Assembly: GCF_008831285.2 (NCBI RefSeq)
Contig: NC_045147.1
Coordinates: 15,230,854-15,294,853, forward strand
Origin: Nymphaea colorata
Taxonomy: Eukaryota > Streptophyta > Magnoliopsida > Nymphaeales > Nymphaeaceae
Direction of reading: 5' to 3'
Length of the DNA: 64,000 nt
The notes below the pieces were generated by a model. It searched no databases. It was not told the DNA's origin and worked only from the letters and a program-made list of their open reading frames with translations. Positions 26,377 through 41,000 of this stretch are shown one piece after another (positions within the stretch are counted from its first letter, which is position 1; every line of letters starts with the position of its first letter). The position numbers and the translations under genes were made by a program.

Positions 26377-26420
26377 TTTGTACAGTTAAATTATGTGCAT
26401 TTGTACAGTTAAATTATGTG
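26377..26420. repeat. 23-bp tandem duplication
   Basis: TTTGTACAGTTAAATTATGT plus G occurs at 26377 and again at 26400. Confidence 0.85.
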
Positions 26421-27104
26421 TTTTACCTTTTCCACTTCGCTTACCTAATATTAATGCTCCACAACAACAGTTTCGGCAATGTACACTGTAAAAGTGCCTG
26501 TTAATCCTTACAGATATAAAATTTTGGCCACAAATGGCCCTTTTGCAGGACTCAACTGCAAATTCTATAAAAGAGAATGAGGGTCATTTTGTAGAAGCAG
26601 CTCAATTTAGTTAGATGGCTTTCTTCCTCATCCGAATTCAGGTTTGATTCAAATTGACGTTTGACGTGATTGATGCCGAACGTCCAGGTTGTTTCATTTC
26701 GCAATTTCTTAGAATTTACAGAAATTTTCCCAAAAGAGAAGTCTGTGATATCATCCATAATAGTAAGATCTTCTTGCCAACATTTTTCCTGGTGAAGCGA
26801 ACAATTTTCAGTCCAACTCTGGCACACTGTTTAAGATTTTGCAGTGTCTTGAGTAACGGTATAATCGGCGTTCCTCTTGGCTGACCAATAACGCATTTCG
26901 CCCAGCACATAAAAATTAATTAACAATATTTTAACCTACTTGATGAAAAGCATTTTATCTTGCTAACCCATATCCGCTAATGTCATTTCAGTTCAGGCAC
27001 AGAGAAGCCAACATGGGGCTAAGGTATTCAGCTCAGAGTTTCACGTTGCTGGCAAGCGACAAAGTCCCCCGACCCAAGTGTGATTTCTTCATGTAATATA
27101 CAAG

Positions 27105-27910
27105 CATGTCTTCTTGTCTCTGCGTTCTTATTTTATATCGCTCTCCCCACCTGTCAATAGTATTCTCAAGAGATTTTTGTGGTGTGGAACAAACCTGAAA
27201 TAAAAAAAAACATCTTGTGGCTTGCGAATATGTTACTTAGCCTTTTGCTCATGGAGGTTTAGGAATCCCAGATATCGGTAAAGAGAAATATTTCTCTTAT
27301 TTTAAAGTGGTGGGCCTTCATTCAAGACTCCAACTCAATTTGTGCGATGGCCTTGCGACACAAATACAATTTGCATAGTCTCTCTTCTCTCCCAAATAGA
27401 TGAAGAGTATCTCATTTGATGAAATCTTGGATATCTACATTCATTAAGTACAATTCAAAGATGGATTTCATAGAGCATTTTTCTTCATAGGCAAGAGATG
27501 GCGAAGGGCATTTCTCTATATATCATGCATATAGCTTGCTTCTACCTCCTGGGGTCAACTAGTTTCCTCATAATCTTCTTTGGACTGGAGGTCCTACTCG
27601 ACAATCCAAAACTCTTGCATGGCTCATTTTGTTGGACCGCGTTCAGACTCAAAATAACCTCAAAAGGTTTGGTTTTCACCTTGCAAGTTTATGCCCTTTA
27701 TGTTGTTGTGCCGAGGAAACTACCACTCACCTGGTATCGTTTTGTCGAGTGTTTCAAGATCTTTATGTGCTTATATGGTCTATGTCTCCCATCGAAGTCA
27801 CAAACATATCTATAATTCGAGACCTGATCCATGAACCAGTTAGAGTGAAACAAAAAGAAATGGGGCACCATTTGAAGAATTTGATTATTTACGTTTTGGT
27901 GGGTCATTAG
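27105..27910 (+). pseudogene. Decayed LINE retrotransposon ORF2 3' fragment
   Basis: Interrupted reading frames carry the wording of the C-terminal part of plant L1-type LINE ORF2. PPVNSILKRFLWCG and, in another frame, GGLGIPDIGK come first. The zinc-binding domain that follows the reverse transcriptase comes next (LLDRVQTQNNLKRFG, then CPLCCCAEETTTHLVSFC with the Cys-x2-Cys and His-x-x-x-x-Cys spacing). Stops and frameshifts separate the blocks, and no catalytic reverse-transcriptase motif is present, so the copy is dead and 5'-truncated, as LINE copies usually are. The right end beyond 27910 fades into AT-rich DNA. Confidence 0.7.
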
Positions 27911-27999
27911 AAACTTCATAAATGATATTATTTATAGGAATGAGGTTGTCTCAGTTGAACGCATGCATGGAATCGTTCATTTTGTATGATATTTTGTTA

Positions 28000-30900
28000 A
28001 TTTTCTGTAACTTATGGGAAAAAGTCTGGTACCTTAAACCTCGTAGAAGAATTAAGAGCTGATTTGTGAATATCTTTTCCATGTTCAACTTTTTTTTGGA
28101 CTTATGTTAATATTATTTTTCTTTCTTTCTCTCGTACAATATACAAAATAAGAGACGGCATCTCCGCTTAAAAATTCTATCAATGCAAATTATAATATTT
28201 GCGCTGAATAAACAGCAAAAGTATCGAGATGAGAATATCAGTTCTTCCTTCCTGACCGGGTCTGTTGAAATCACCAAACAACGAAGCCTAATGTCTTGGC
28301 CATAAGAAGTTGAATCCAAATGTTTCTAAGCTTCTTCTGCTTCTTCTTCTTCTAGGGTTTTCCTGAACGTATGAAATCCCACTTCCACGTCCAGAATGGA
28401 ACGAGTGGAGTGACAAGGCACTTCACAGTGCGCGTTTCCAGCAACCCATGAGCACTATGGTTGGCTTTTCCTTGCCTTCTGGGCCATGGTGGTCCAGTGA
28501 ACAACGAAGTGTTGAGGGGATTCGTGGTAATGTTTCAGTAGTTGTTCAGGCTTCAGAATATCCCAACAAAAGAACCTTCTCTTTCAATGGGAGGAATTCA
28601 ATTATTGTGGCTTTTGCTAAGATGCAGTATCCGACAATCGACTTAACCGTGAGCCCAATCTGCGATTCCTTCTTGAAGAAACTTACAGCTAAAATTCACC
28701 TTTAAGCTACCATTAGGAGAATCTGAAAGGCAACAATCAAGTTCTAAGCGTCGCATGAGGCCCTGAAGAGAGAAACAGTCTTCCGCCGAAGCTTTCTAAA
28801 GCTTTCGATGAATTTTTGCAACATGTGCTTTCTACCTACCCAATCTACGTACCAATTGCAGAGGCTTCACCGCCAATGGTTCTTCATCAAAAGGGATGAG
28901 GTCACAGGAAATCTCTAATGTCCTTTGTCATCTGCAGGATAACTTGTATTCCCCAGAAAGGGGGCAGTCAACCGGTGAACTGGGAAGGCCGATAGGACAA
29001 AGTTGATCAATGCAACACATCTAACACGAGATAAAACTTGCGTCAACACACTGATTTTTTTCTCAAGCTACAAGAAAATCAAGTTACAACCAAGAAATCT
29101 GAAACTACCCCAAAAGAGGGAATACCCATCCATCAACTACGCTAAATCGCTAAAGCTTTTTGGTGTTTGGGTCGACTTGCAGAAGCCATTTTCCTCTAAT
29201 TCATCTTGCAGCAAGAAAAGGCGTCAATGGCAAAGTTGTCTCCAATGCAGTGTTTGAATGAAGAAAGGAATGCTCCGCCCTCAAGTTCCAGTTTACGCAG
29301 CCTCTTCTGAGGCATTTCATCACCAATCGAAAAGGGCTTGAATGGAGCAGGAATAGTTTGCGAAGGCCTGCCCTACCACCAAACAGTTCTCTTGCTTCCT
29401 CGTCGATCGTCACCGGCAAAGAAGCCAGGGTGATGACCTCCATGATTAGGGAAGCTTAATTCACTCGAAAATCCAAACTATTACAGTGCCCAAGAATCAA
29501 CGATCAATCTTGCCATTGCCATTTGTGGGAAGGAGGATACTACTCTCTCGGATGCACTGGCTTCTTGGGAAATGCCCTTTTGATTTTGAGCACTAAATTT
29601 GTCCAAAAATGGCTCCCTTCATCTACTGTAGTGGTGGAAATGAGTTTTGGAGATAGATTGGTCAAACTCCGCACAATGAGTGAAGAGTTTAGATTTCAAA
29701 ATCAACTCAATGTCTGTCGTTGATGATCTCCACCACTAACAAGTAACAAGTGATGGCATGGTTACCAGTTTCACCTGCCGTAAACCGGTGGATCGACGGT
29801 CACAAAATTGTGGAGTACCAGTGAACCAGGCTCAGATGATGGACCCATTGGCGACCTTCAGGGTACCAGGCTCCGGTATGATGCTTGAAGGGAAGCCTCG
29901 GTCTAAACCAACGCATCTTAGGGCTCAGTCCCTCAATTCTTTAACATCACAAACTGAACTTGGCACAATTTCGGTCTTCAAATTCTAACTGGATTTACTG
30001 TCATGAGTTTATATAAATTGAATAACAATCCGGTGCTTACTACACTTTAATGATTAACCAGAGTTTCTTTCAACAAACACTGTTTTCTGCCTTCCAAGCA
30101 GAATCTAAAAGGTTTCACAAAAGGTCACAACCCCAAATATCGTGTTCCACCTGAACCTTCTTTCGGAAAGGGGTTCACTTTTCGGATCAACTTTTAGCCA
30201 AAAAGTTGCATCTTTTCAAAGTAGAATCCCTTTTAGAAACCGAACAGTTATTATTTGATTTCGTGTAAAAGCAATACGCTTTCTCATCATCGCCCGAAGG
30301 CTGCCCTTCAATGGAGCTTCATTTGATAACCGTTGTGCCGTGCTGCCACTTTTCTTCTTCTTCTTCTTTTTTTTCTTTTTTTCAACTTCTTTGGCACTTT
30401 CAGACGGAGAAACTTCATCTCTCATTCCAGTGGCAGAGCCATTTTATGCAAATAGCAGATGAATCCATTTAAATATAAGACTGTTCTTGATCCTCCCACA
30501 AAAAGGCGATGAATCCATTTTATGCAAAACAAAAATAAATAACCCTGGATTTGAAAAGAAGAATATGTGAAATAGATCTACCGATCAAAGCGTCCGATGG
30601 AATGTCGCTTGTAATGGTAATAGTTCAAAAGGATTCCGTGCAAATATCTAAACTAATTCAAGTGAAGATTTAAAGAATTAGAGCTTTGAGATCTAGTCGA
30701 AGTTGAGTTTGAGAGAAGGCAAAAGAGGACAAAGAGGGAAAAGCTAAGTGAGAGAGGCCCGAGAACACCAACTCAGAAGACAGGATCAAAAAGGTCAAAA
30801 GACATGAGAGAGAGAGAGATTTGAAATTTAAGAAAAAGCCAAAGAGACAAAATTCCATTTTCCTTTATTGGAACGGTTCGCATGGAAAAGTCCCAGTGAA

Positions 30901-31700
30901 CAAAGGAAAAGGAAGAATTCATCAGAATTTTCTCTGGACCTTTGTTTTCTTTTAACGGTCCTTGTACATGGCGCAGTCCAATAATGGCGCTCTAATAACT
31001 AAATATGCTAAATACTTTAAATGTTTCAATGGCTCGCACATGGTAGACCACACCTCATCCAACGCTACCACAGATGAGAAATCTGCTCATCACTGCACAT
31101 CTTTGTAAAACTTTTCCCCCTGCCTACAAGTGGCCACACTACCATCATAAAGCTCGACCGAATTTAAATTTTAACAGTTCCTTTTCGAACGTTTTTGCAG
31201 ACAAATTCAGGGAAATTGTCAAAATTTTGGATTTTTCTTGGTGTTCACGCAGAAATTACTGCATGTGAATTCTGTGATCATGTACGTTGTAGTAAATAAT
31301 TTCCTTCCTATACGCGTGAGGCTTGCAATTTAATAATCTCCCCCGTCCTCGGCAACCAAAGACAGTAACGGCGTCACCACCATTCACTGCAACTGAAGAC
31401 GACTGATTCTCAGAAGAAGACCAGCAGAGACCACACATGGAAGGAGAGAAATGAAGATCCGGTGCCTACCCAAGAATACAAGAGAAACTCTTAATGTTCC
31501 CGCATTATTAGTAACTTCTATGGACTAAAAATTTCATCGGCCATGTCCGGGAGAAAGACTCTTCACATGCCACAAGAAGGGCCGTCCCGAACAACGAGAA
31601 ATCACGTGGCCGACATGCATTAGCTGCACTTCCACGTACCACTGCCGGAGACAGTACGCCCTGCATTTAAAAGCTGCCCGGGGCACACATTCTCACGGGG
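28000..31700. other. Intergenic region of unknown content
   Basis: Several ORFs of 60-90 codons on both strands show no motif I recognise, and none are joined by convincing splice sites. The 28.4-29.9 kb part is less AT-rich than its surroundings and could be a decayed retroelement. A polypyrimidine CTT run lies near 30350-30382. Confidence 0.4.
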
Positions 31701-32085
31701 AAAAGCAATCATTCACGAAAGAAATAAAGGCTCGCTCTCCGCTGTTCCTCACACAGGATCAACGCAATAATTAAAGATATTAAACATCCTCTCCCTCTCT
31801 CTCTGTGGATGCAGAAGCATTCAAGCGGGGACCAAAAACACGTCATCTCTTTAATAATACACATGGGCCTCCATGGACCCATCAGCAAATTACAGTAGAG
31901 ATCATGACCAAAGGGAAGCACATCAAAAAGCTTTAGCCACCTTTTCACCAACCTCCTTGCTTTCTCTATCACTAGATTCTCTTTCATATACATGATTGCA
32001 CTACCCAAAACAAAGCTCCGTTCCCATACTTCTCAGTGAACAGCATCCATGAAATGAAACGAGAATATGTTCTTTGTGAAGTCCG

Positions 32086-35000
32086 TCACGTGCTGTTCTG
32101 TGAGATGACTTCACCAAATTTGAGGAAGAGATGGCCGTCTGAGGTGCTCATGCTCGTCGCACAAGCCAGCATGTCAGCCTTGCTTAGGTTGGTGTACTCG
32201 TCCACGTAGCTCTTGTAGCCCGTGGTGGATGGAGTCGACCACTGCGGTGCTACATGCCCTGTTAGGCTCTGCTGTTGTTGCTGTTGCTCCTTGGTGTATG
32301 TTGCCGCATTGGCGAGGCAGCCCAGCACTCGGGCCACCTCGTGCATGGTAGGCCTGTCCGAGGACTGCTTCTTGGTGCACAGCAGGGCGAGCTGGAAAAC
32401 CTTCTTCACGATGCTCAGGTCGTCGCACGTCGAGGAGATTTCAGAATCGAGCGTTTCCATGACTGTGTTGTTTGCAGCCTTTGAAAGAATCTAACCAAAA
32501 CAAAGCAGTTGTGTCAACTTAAACAAATGAAAATACGATGAATCACAACACATCGAAGTTCGGCAAGCGTTTCGAAGTAATTTTATTTTAGAAACATCAG
32601 AAAAAACAGCAAAAGAGAGCAAAATCAGGTTGCCCCATGCTTCAGCTTCGCAATGTAAAACGCAGACAATTCATTTCATCCCTGTACCATCATATAGCAT
32701 AAGCTAAAATCTCAATTTGAGTGCAAGAATCAAGAGAACGGATAGCCAGAGTAGTTTTAATACCAATTGATGCAGATTGGAGTCGTTGTCCACAGCCTTC
32801 ATGCCAGTGAGAAGCTCAAGCAAAACAATGCCGAAGCTGTAGACGTCTGATTTCTCGGTAAGGCGTGATGTCCGTGCATACTCTGGGTCAATATATCCGA
32901 TCGTGCCCATGACATAAGTAGATGTGTGAGTCTTGGAAATGCAGAGGCTCTTGGCAATGCCAAAATCAGTAAGATGGGCTTCAAAATCCTTGTCCAAGAG
33001 AATATTGGATGACTTCACATCCCTGTGAACTATCCTGGGGTTGCAGTCATGGTGGAGATAAGAAAGTCCTTGAGCAGAACCAAGCGCAATATGTAGCCGG
33101 GTTAGCCAGTCCAACCTCTTCTTTTTCATGGAAGAACCTGAAGAGAATCCAATAACGAACACTAAGCATAATATGCAACAGGGATACAACTAATGCAGAT
33201 TGTAACAGAAATGATGGCATATTGAAAATGATAAATTCCGAAACTGAAAAGACCCCAATTAGGTCAAACAAGAGGTGATGGCGTGGTCTACGGGCAGAAA
33301 TACTCACCATGCAGAAGATCCCAGAGGCTCCCGTTCTCCATGTAATCGTAAAATAGGAGGTGGCCATAGGGTGAGAGAGAATAACCCTGTAGGCTCACAA
33401 GGTTCCTGTGTTTGATGCTGCCCACCGTTTCCAACTCCGTTTCAAATTCCTTCACGCTTTGAGGGTAGTGGGAATACATCCTCTTGATCGCCACCGGCTT
33501 ACAGTTTTTGAGCACGCATTTGTATACTGTGCTAGATGCACCATACCCTATTATATACTTCTCACTCAAATTCTCTGTCATCCTCATGATGTCCTCATAC
33601 ACATGAAGCGCCATATTCATGTGAAGAATGACCAATTTGGGGTTGGTAGAAACTGCAACTAAACATTATCAGACAAAGCATAGTAAGAAGGTAAAGGAAC
33701 TAACAGTGAGGAAGGGTAAAGGACTACAATGTGCAAACTGAACAGGAGATGTTTTTTAGAGTTTGGAGCCTAAATTTTTTTAAGAAGCCATAAAATGTTA
33801 GTTTTAGAGAAACTATTTCTTTATCACATCGACAGACATGAATATCCAAGGGAGGCCCACACGCATCCACACATTGCCAAACCTGCTAGTAAAAAAACAA
33901 GACCGACTACCAACAATCGACCACTCCTTTATTTATGCACCAGAGCACAGTTGGCATTCACTGTCCTCATTGCCCCTATCTTCCGTCCTTGAAAAATCAA
34001 AGTACATTATTCTCATTCTTGCCAAGAGACTAGATTCACAGCTCCATACAACGGTCCCTCACAGAAACAGAGTGAACAAGTAAATAGCTTGTTCAAGAGA
34101 AAACGACATACCTGGTTTGCTTTCAGAGTTCTCGGAAAAAGACTGTGGCTTGTAAGGCCGACAAGCAGCCAGTAAGATCATTAGGAGTATAACAAGTGAA
34201 CCCAGTGCGATCCCCAGAATTGCAGCTTTAGATATTGGAGCTGCAAATTTCATCAAACAAAACATTGTGTATGTAAAAACAGGAGAATCCAATGGGAAGC
34301 AAAAGCGGGAAAAACACAGAATGGGAGCAATATGACTTAGGGATTGATAATTCAGAGACAGCGCAGACTTTTCTTTCACCTCAAGCAAACAAAATTCTCT
34401 CACAACTCATAAGGGTTCGACATCTAACACAGAGAAATATCGACTCCTTGCAAAGTGCAAAATTAGATGCAATTGCTGCAAAGCAATCTGATATTTTTAA
34501 CCTCCATTATTCAGATTATTCCAATGACAAGTTTAACCCATTTTCTAGAAAGAATGAAGCACGAGTACAATTTAGAAAACAGAGAATGTCATCATAGGGA
34601 AACTGGAGTGGCAAATGACACCAGAGGAAACTAGAGTGTATGCACAAACCAGCTCAACCACAATCCTGTCGTTTGCACATGATTTGTCATTCATTGAACA
34701 GCTTTTCTTAAGATGCCCAAGACTGTACAAAGAAAAGAACCCTAGAAGCCAATTCAGAAAAGAATAGAACATTGAAGCAAATAGTTTTAGCCAGGAATTC
34801 ATCAATTATTTCAGCGAAAGGCAACATCACCATCATCATAGACATTAAGGTAACATGATCAAGCAAGATTTCAGCTAAAACTTTAAACACATTTGAAGTT
34901 AGAAAATAAATGAATATGGGGCTGACAAGTAAACAAGGTGCAGAAAATCACAACAGCAGAAACAAAAAACGTCAACAACTCCTGGACATTCATGACCCCC

Positions 35001-38000
35001 ATGACTTGCTGCACTAAAAAATTGTTTCACATAGAGATTTAGGCATTATATCTCTTCGAAGTAATTTTATGGAAAAAAGCAATCACAAAAACAGAAAACT
35101 TAAACAATACAAATAAGCTACCTCTTATAGAAGAATGAGACGCATGACATAACGAACCGGTCCAATAACCACAAAGTCCAGGGTTACCTAAAAAGCTGCA
35201 TATAACAAGACAATGGTTATACAAGAGAAGACTAATCTAAAAGGGACAAGCAGAAACTGAATGGGAGAAGAACAATGAGTAATACATAAGATACCTGGCA
35301 GGCGGAAACCTTGAAAAGTTGTTGCTTGTAGGAATATCACCAACAAGGTTATTATTGGATACGTTTCTGGCTCCAAACAAGAGAAATGTAAGAAAACGTC
35401 CGGTTGCAGAAAGATGAGAGAGATTTTGAAATAACAGGGCCCTTACAGGAACGTCAAACTGAAGCAACCAGTTAATGCAAAGATATCACCGGTCAGGTTA
35501 TTGTTTTCAAGCCTCCTGATCAAGGAGAGGACACATACGTTAATTGACAAGGAAAATCAATAGAGGAACAATTGTTCCAAGCTTTTCAGGAAATAAAAAT
35601 AACCTGTTTCAGAGACTTACAAAGAAATCAGATTCTGCAGCTGGCCTAACTCTCGAGGAATTGAACCTGACAGATGATTAGTTGACAGGTCTCTGAAAGA
35701 AATCAATGGGAATGCGAAATATTAACACCCAGCAAACTAATACAAGAAACCAAATTACATCCCATCCTTGACTTGTTTGAAGGCTAGTCAGATTGGTCAT
35801 TAAAATGCATAACATTGACAAGGTAGTAGGAAATTTAGACAAGGCAAAAACTTCAAGTATCATAAGGTAGCTGTACGTCTTTCTTATCATAGAAGATCTG
35901 CAATCTGTGCAAAACATTTTAACTGACATCCATAAAGCATGTTACAAAGGCAATCCTCCTCAATTTATCTCAGTACAATAAGAACTTCACCCTCCATTTT
36001 TCCTTAACTTCTTGTCCACAAATATGACACAACGATCAACCAAAAGCCAGCATTAAGTTCAAGCCCTATAGGAAGACTTACATATCCATGATACTTCTTA
36101 AATTCCCAAACTCAGCTGGAATCTGACCATCCAGAAAATTTCTGCTTAGCTTCCTGGAGAAGTGAATGACGGTAATTAGATTGAAAACCAAATACCAGAT
36201 AGAAAAGTAAAGAACTTTAATGCATGTAAGACGTCAACCACAAGATCACAACATCCACATCAAAGTAGAAAGGAAAAAATAGATTTTCAGTAAAAGCAAT
36301 TGAAAATATACTCTGTTACACACACACAGAAAGAGAGGGAAAGAAAGATACAATTTGAGGAGGTGCTCCAAATCTCCAATGGACGGTGGAATGGAGCCAG
36401 TGATCTTGTTATCAGAAATATCCCTGCACGCAAACACACATGAATCACTTTGCACCGTTATGGGGCAAGGAAGGAATTGGACAATAAGAAGTGTGTCCAA
36501 AACTTACAACGTGTCCAGATTACCCATCCGAGATAGCTCGACAGGAATGACACCCTGAAGATTGTTTGATGATAAATTCCTGCAGATGTAACACAGATAA
36601 ATAAGTAATCACCAACTCAAGGACATGCTCTGTATCAAACATTCAAGAATCAAAACACTACAGTCCTAAAACCCCATCAAAAAATGTATTTCCCAGATAA
36701 TTAAACAAAATAGTGACATTTAGAATCAAGAAAATCCAAGGATATAGAATGACTAGAGACAGGATAGTTGAAATGAAAAGGGACTATGCAAAGTACTCCT
36801 GTTAAATCAGGACAAAGGAATAATGGTAGCAAAAACTCAAGAATGTAAGAATCTGTCTGCCAACATTTCAATCCATATAATATGCATAAAGCACCATCAA
36901 CCAGCAAGAGAGGACAATCTTACAAGTATGACATAGTTTCAAGCCGTTGAAATGCAGCCGGTATGGTTCCATTCAATCGGTTGTTATGCACATTGCTGCA
37001 TTCAAACAAGGCTTAGAAGGGGAAGAAAACAGAAAAAGCATTACGGGCAAAAGGAAGCAACAGCAATAAACAACAGAAGTATACTTAATAACGTACAAGC
37101 TATTCAGGTTCACACAGAAACTGATATTACCCGGAATGGGCCCTTCAAGATTGTTGTTAGCCAGGTTTCTGGAAACCCCACGCAGGATTAGATTGTGCAG
37201 AAATGAGAAATACCAAAAGGATATTATGCTAATCCAACAAAGGAACTAAGACAAAAACTTACAGGTTATACAAGTCAGTGAGCTTTCCAAGTTCAGGTGG
37301 AACAAGACCAGAAAGTTTATTATCATGTAACTCGCTGTTGGCAAGCAAATTCCATCATGAAACCACTCATAGTTCATAAGCAATCAAAAGAACCATAAGA
37401 TGAAGGTCGGTCTTACAGATAGTGAAGCTTTGTCATGTTCCCTAACTCAGGAGGAATGGAACCCGTCAACTTGTTTCCATGCAAATACCTGTGATATCAA
37501 CATAAACAGGGTAAGCTGGTTACATAAAGAGAAAAAGGAAATGAAAACAAATAAGGACATTGCTTTCAAAAAACACAGCAATATCAATAATCATCCAAAC
37601 TTCCAAAGGCTAAGTCAACCAATTTTGCATAAAATGAAAAAATGCTGCTTATCAACAAGGAAAAAGCACACGCTTCCAAAACTGCTGAAAAGTAATGCTA
37701 CAAAACTTTCCCTCATTTCTTGAAATTTTTCAATTTTGATCACAATCAAATATTAAACATCACAACTTTCCTTCCATATAAACCCTTTTCCCCAGGGAAC
37801 AACTAAGTGGACACGTTCTAGTCTTGAACATTTAAAATTCATAAGTTCTCCATTAAAATATCAACAGAAAATAACATTGAAGAATGCAGAACGTGTCACA
37901 ATTGACAAAACAATGCAAGCAAAACTCATATTTAAAGTGTTACAATCTTTTAACTGGTAGGTTACATATAAAACTCCCAACTTTTAGACTTAAGACATAC

Positions 38001-41000
38001 TTACAGTTTCTCAGTGTAAGTCAAGTTTCCGAGTATTGGAGGAATAGGGCCAGTCAAAAGATTGCAGCTCAAGTCCCTGGTTCAATATCAAATTTGTTAT
38101 CAGATAGATCTTGTCTATCACAGGTTGATGCAGAAAGAAAGTAAAGGAAACAGAAACTTTTGGCATGATAAATACACTGAAGGACTATTGCATCTCCATA
38201 TTTGAGATGGCATTCCTAGCATGTCCAGAAGAACCTAATAATGTTGGTTACATTTAATAATGCATTACAATCTAATCTATTCTAAGAGGCAAAATGGAGG
38301 TCTATCTTCTATATGATTTCAAAAAGCAAGTAAAAGTAAGAGGTTTGTGTTTGTTATTAAGATGCTCACAGAACAGCAAGAGCCTGCATCAAGCCAATTA
38401 CTGATGGAATCTCCCCACTCAATCTGTTGCCCTGAAGTGACCTGGAACCGATGCAAAACAATCAGATAATTCAACAAGCCCTTGATTTAATGAATAGTCT
38501 CAAAGAAATCTTCAGACACATACAGAGTGGCAACTTGGAGAAAGCCTATGTTGAATGGAATCTCTCCAACCAGTTGGTTGTATGACAGGTCCCTAAAACA
38601 TAAATATAATCAATTCATTAGCCATTTAATTTTGGTCTGCAGTAAATAATGTGAACAATTAGAACATGAGAAATATACATACAATACTTGGAAGGTGGTG
38701 CAATTTCCAATGTTCTGAGGGATACTTCCTGTTAAGCTATTGTTTCTCACGTCACTGCAAAATTTGTAATTGGAAAAGATAACAACACATCATTACAGAA
38801 TAATCGTTGCTCAGCATAAAGAAAAAACATTAAAGCAGCTTCTATAAGATAACAAGATACTTACAAGTACCACAACCCCGTCAATTGGCAGATATCAGCT
38901 GAAAGAGTCCCAACTAATCTGTTCTCTCGCAATCCCCTTAAAACCAACACATCTAGTTATGAGTTAAAAGGAAAGTTCATTCTGGGAGAATGCTTAGGGC
39001 CAGGTATAGAACTCACAAGTATTGCAAAACTTCATTCCAATAAATAAGTCGTGGTATTTCCCCAGTTAAGTTATTTTGTGCTAGATCCCTGACAGCACAA
39101 AAAGGTAAGTTGAGCAAACCAAAGAAAAAAATTGATGAAATAAAATATAAAATGACAACTTACAATATTTTCAGATTAGGAATCTGTGACAGCGTTGAAG
39201 GTATAGGTCCTGCCAGTAGATTGTTTTTGAGGATCCTGAAATCCAAAACAAAGACATCTCACATAAAACTTCTAATGAATTTTAGATAATAACTAGTGAA
39301 TGTACCAATTCTGCTGTATAGAAGAGGCTTACAGGTTCTCTAATTGCTTCAGTTTTGAAACTGAGTATGGGATATCACCATAGATCTGATTGGAAGATAA
39401 ATCCCTGAGATGGACCGAGACAATGAATATGAATGCATCCACCAAAGAAGAGAATGCAATTTCAGGGAAAAAAAAAACACAAAAAATTCTAAAAGATCAG
39501 TGCTCTCCAAACTATTTCTTAAAGGGAAACATATAACTTATGCATGAAAATAGACTTACAAGTTACATAGCACAATCGGGAAACAAGACTTACAAGTGCT
39601 TCAGTGAAGAACAATCCCCAATTTCATCTGGAATTTGTCCTGAGAGATAATTTCCCCTTAGATCGCTGAGTAAGAACAATAAAAACGGAACTGTAAACAA
39701 TGAGTTGAATGCACCAAAATGCAAATCAGAAGCTGAAAATGTTGAAGAAACAGTCTGTTTATCTAGACAAACGTACATTGAGCTAAGGCTTTTGAGCTCT
39801 CCGATGGATGGTGAAATTTCCCCATAGAGATTCAAGCTCGAAAGGTTACTGAAGGAATACATTTAACCAGTAAGATATTTTAACTCCATATATAATGAAT
39901 CCACTGATGTAGCCTTTACAGTTCCACATACTTACAGGGCAATAACTTCGAATGTAGCATTATCACAAGTTATACCCCTCCATGAGCAAAAGTCAGCCGA
40001 TGATGCATCCGTCCAGTCATACAACACATTATCAGCATCTCGAAATGATTTTTTGATCACTAAGAGTGTCTTACCTGTACATGTTTGATGAAAAACATCT
40101 AAGTTCCATTCATCCAGATTCCAAATCAAGCAAAAGATGCAAACCGTGCCGTAACAAAGGCAACTCAAACATGTATTAATGAAGCAAAGAAAGAGAACAA
40201 GAGTTCAATCTTCAAAACGGACACCTGCATGGAGCCATTCATCGGCAGTAGCCACAAAAGCATATGTTTTCAACTTGTGAATCGGTCTTACACCTAAGCA
40301 TTAAATAACATGTCAAAGCAACACATACCAAGTAAATACACGTGAGCTTTTGTCCCATATTTGTTATGGACATGCGAATTTAGCCTCGGCTCCAAATAGG
40401 AAGAAAAATAGATCAGTAACCCATCCAGAATAATTACATAAATGAGTGGAGATAAAAGATACGAATTCTTAGCCTACTACTTTATCTCTTTTGGAAGATA
40501 TCCTCTTGACCGTTGATTTGGGATAATAGAAGCATGTTCACATTTTCATATGAAAGTGTTTCCGTTTCTTAGGTTCCGAACGGTACTGAAAGGGGGAAGA
40601 AAAAATAAGAAAACTTTGACAGCACGTACAGAAGAGCCGGACACGTTAGTAAACGCCATTTTGGAGAGAAATGCTGCCAAGCACCTTATCCCCACTTTCC
40701 TGAGTGAGGTGTATAGTGAGACAGCGGACACCGTGTGAAAAGTTTAACTGGTAGATTAGCAGTGCAAAAGTTGGAAGGTCAAGCAGCAATACCAACAAAG
40801 AAAACGGAAACAAGAATTAACAGTTGCCGGTGCAACACAAGTTGGCCTAAATGTTCAGTCGCCGTTTGAATAAAGGATGTCATTGTGTGGATGGGGGGAG
40901 AAGGATTTTGCAAACAGTTCTATGGATCAGAATTTGCGCGTAATGATTCAATAGAAGATATTATCATTCAGTAAGCACTGAGAACCTCCTCGCATTCACA

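Noticed and set aside
31709..32008. Minus-strand 99-codon ORF just downstream of ERECTA
   Set aside because: It lies in the likely ERECTA 3' untranslated region, has no motif and no promoter of its own.
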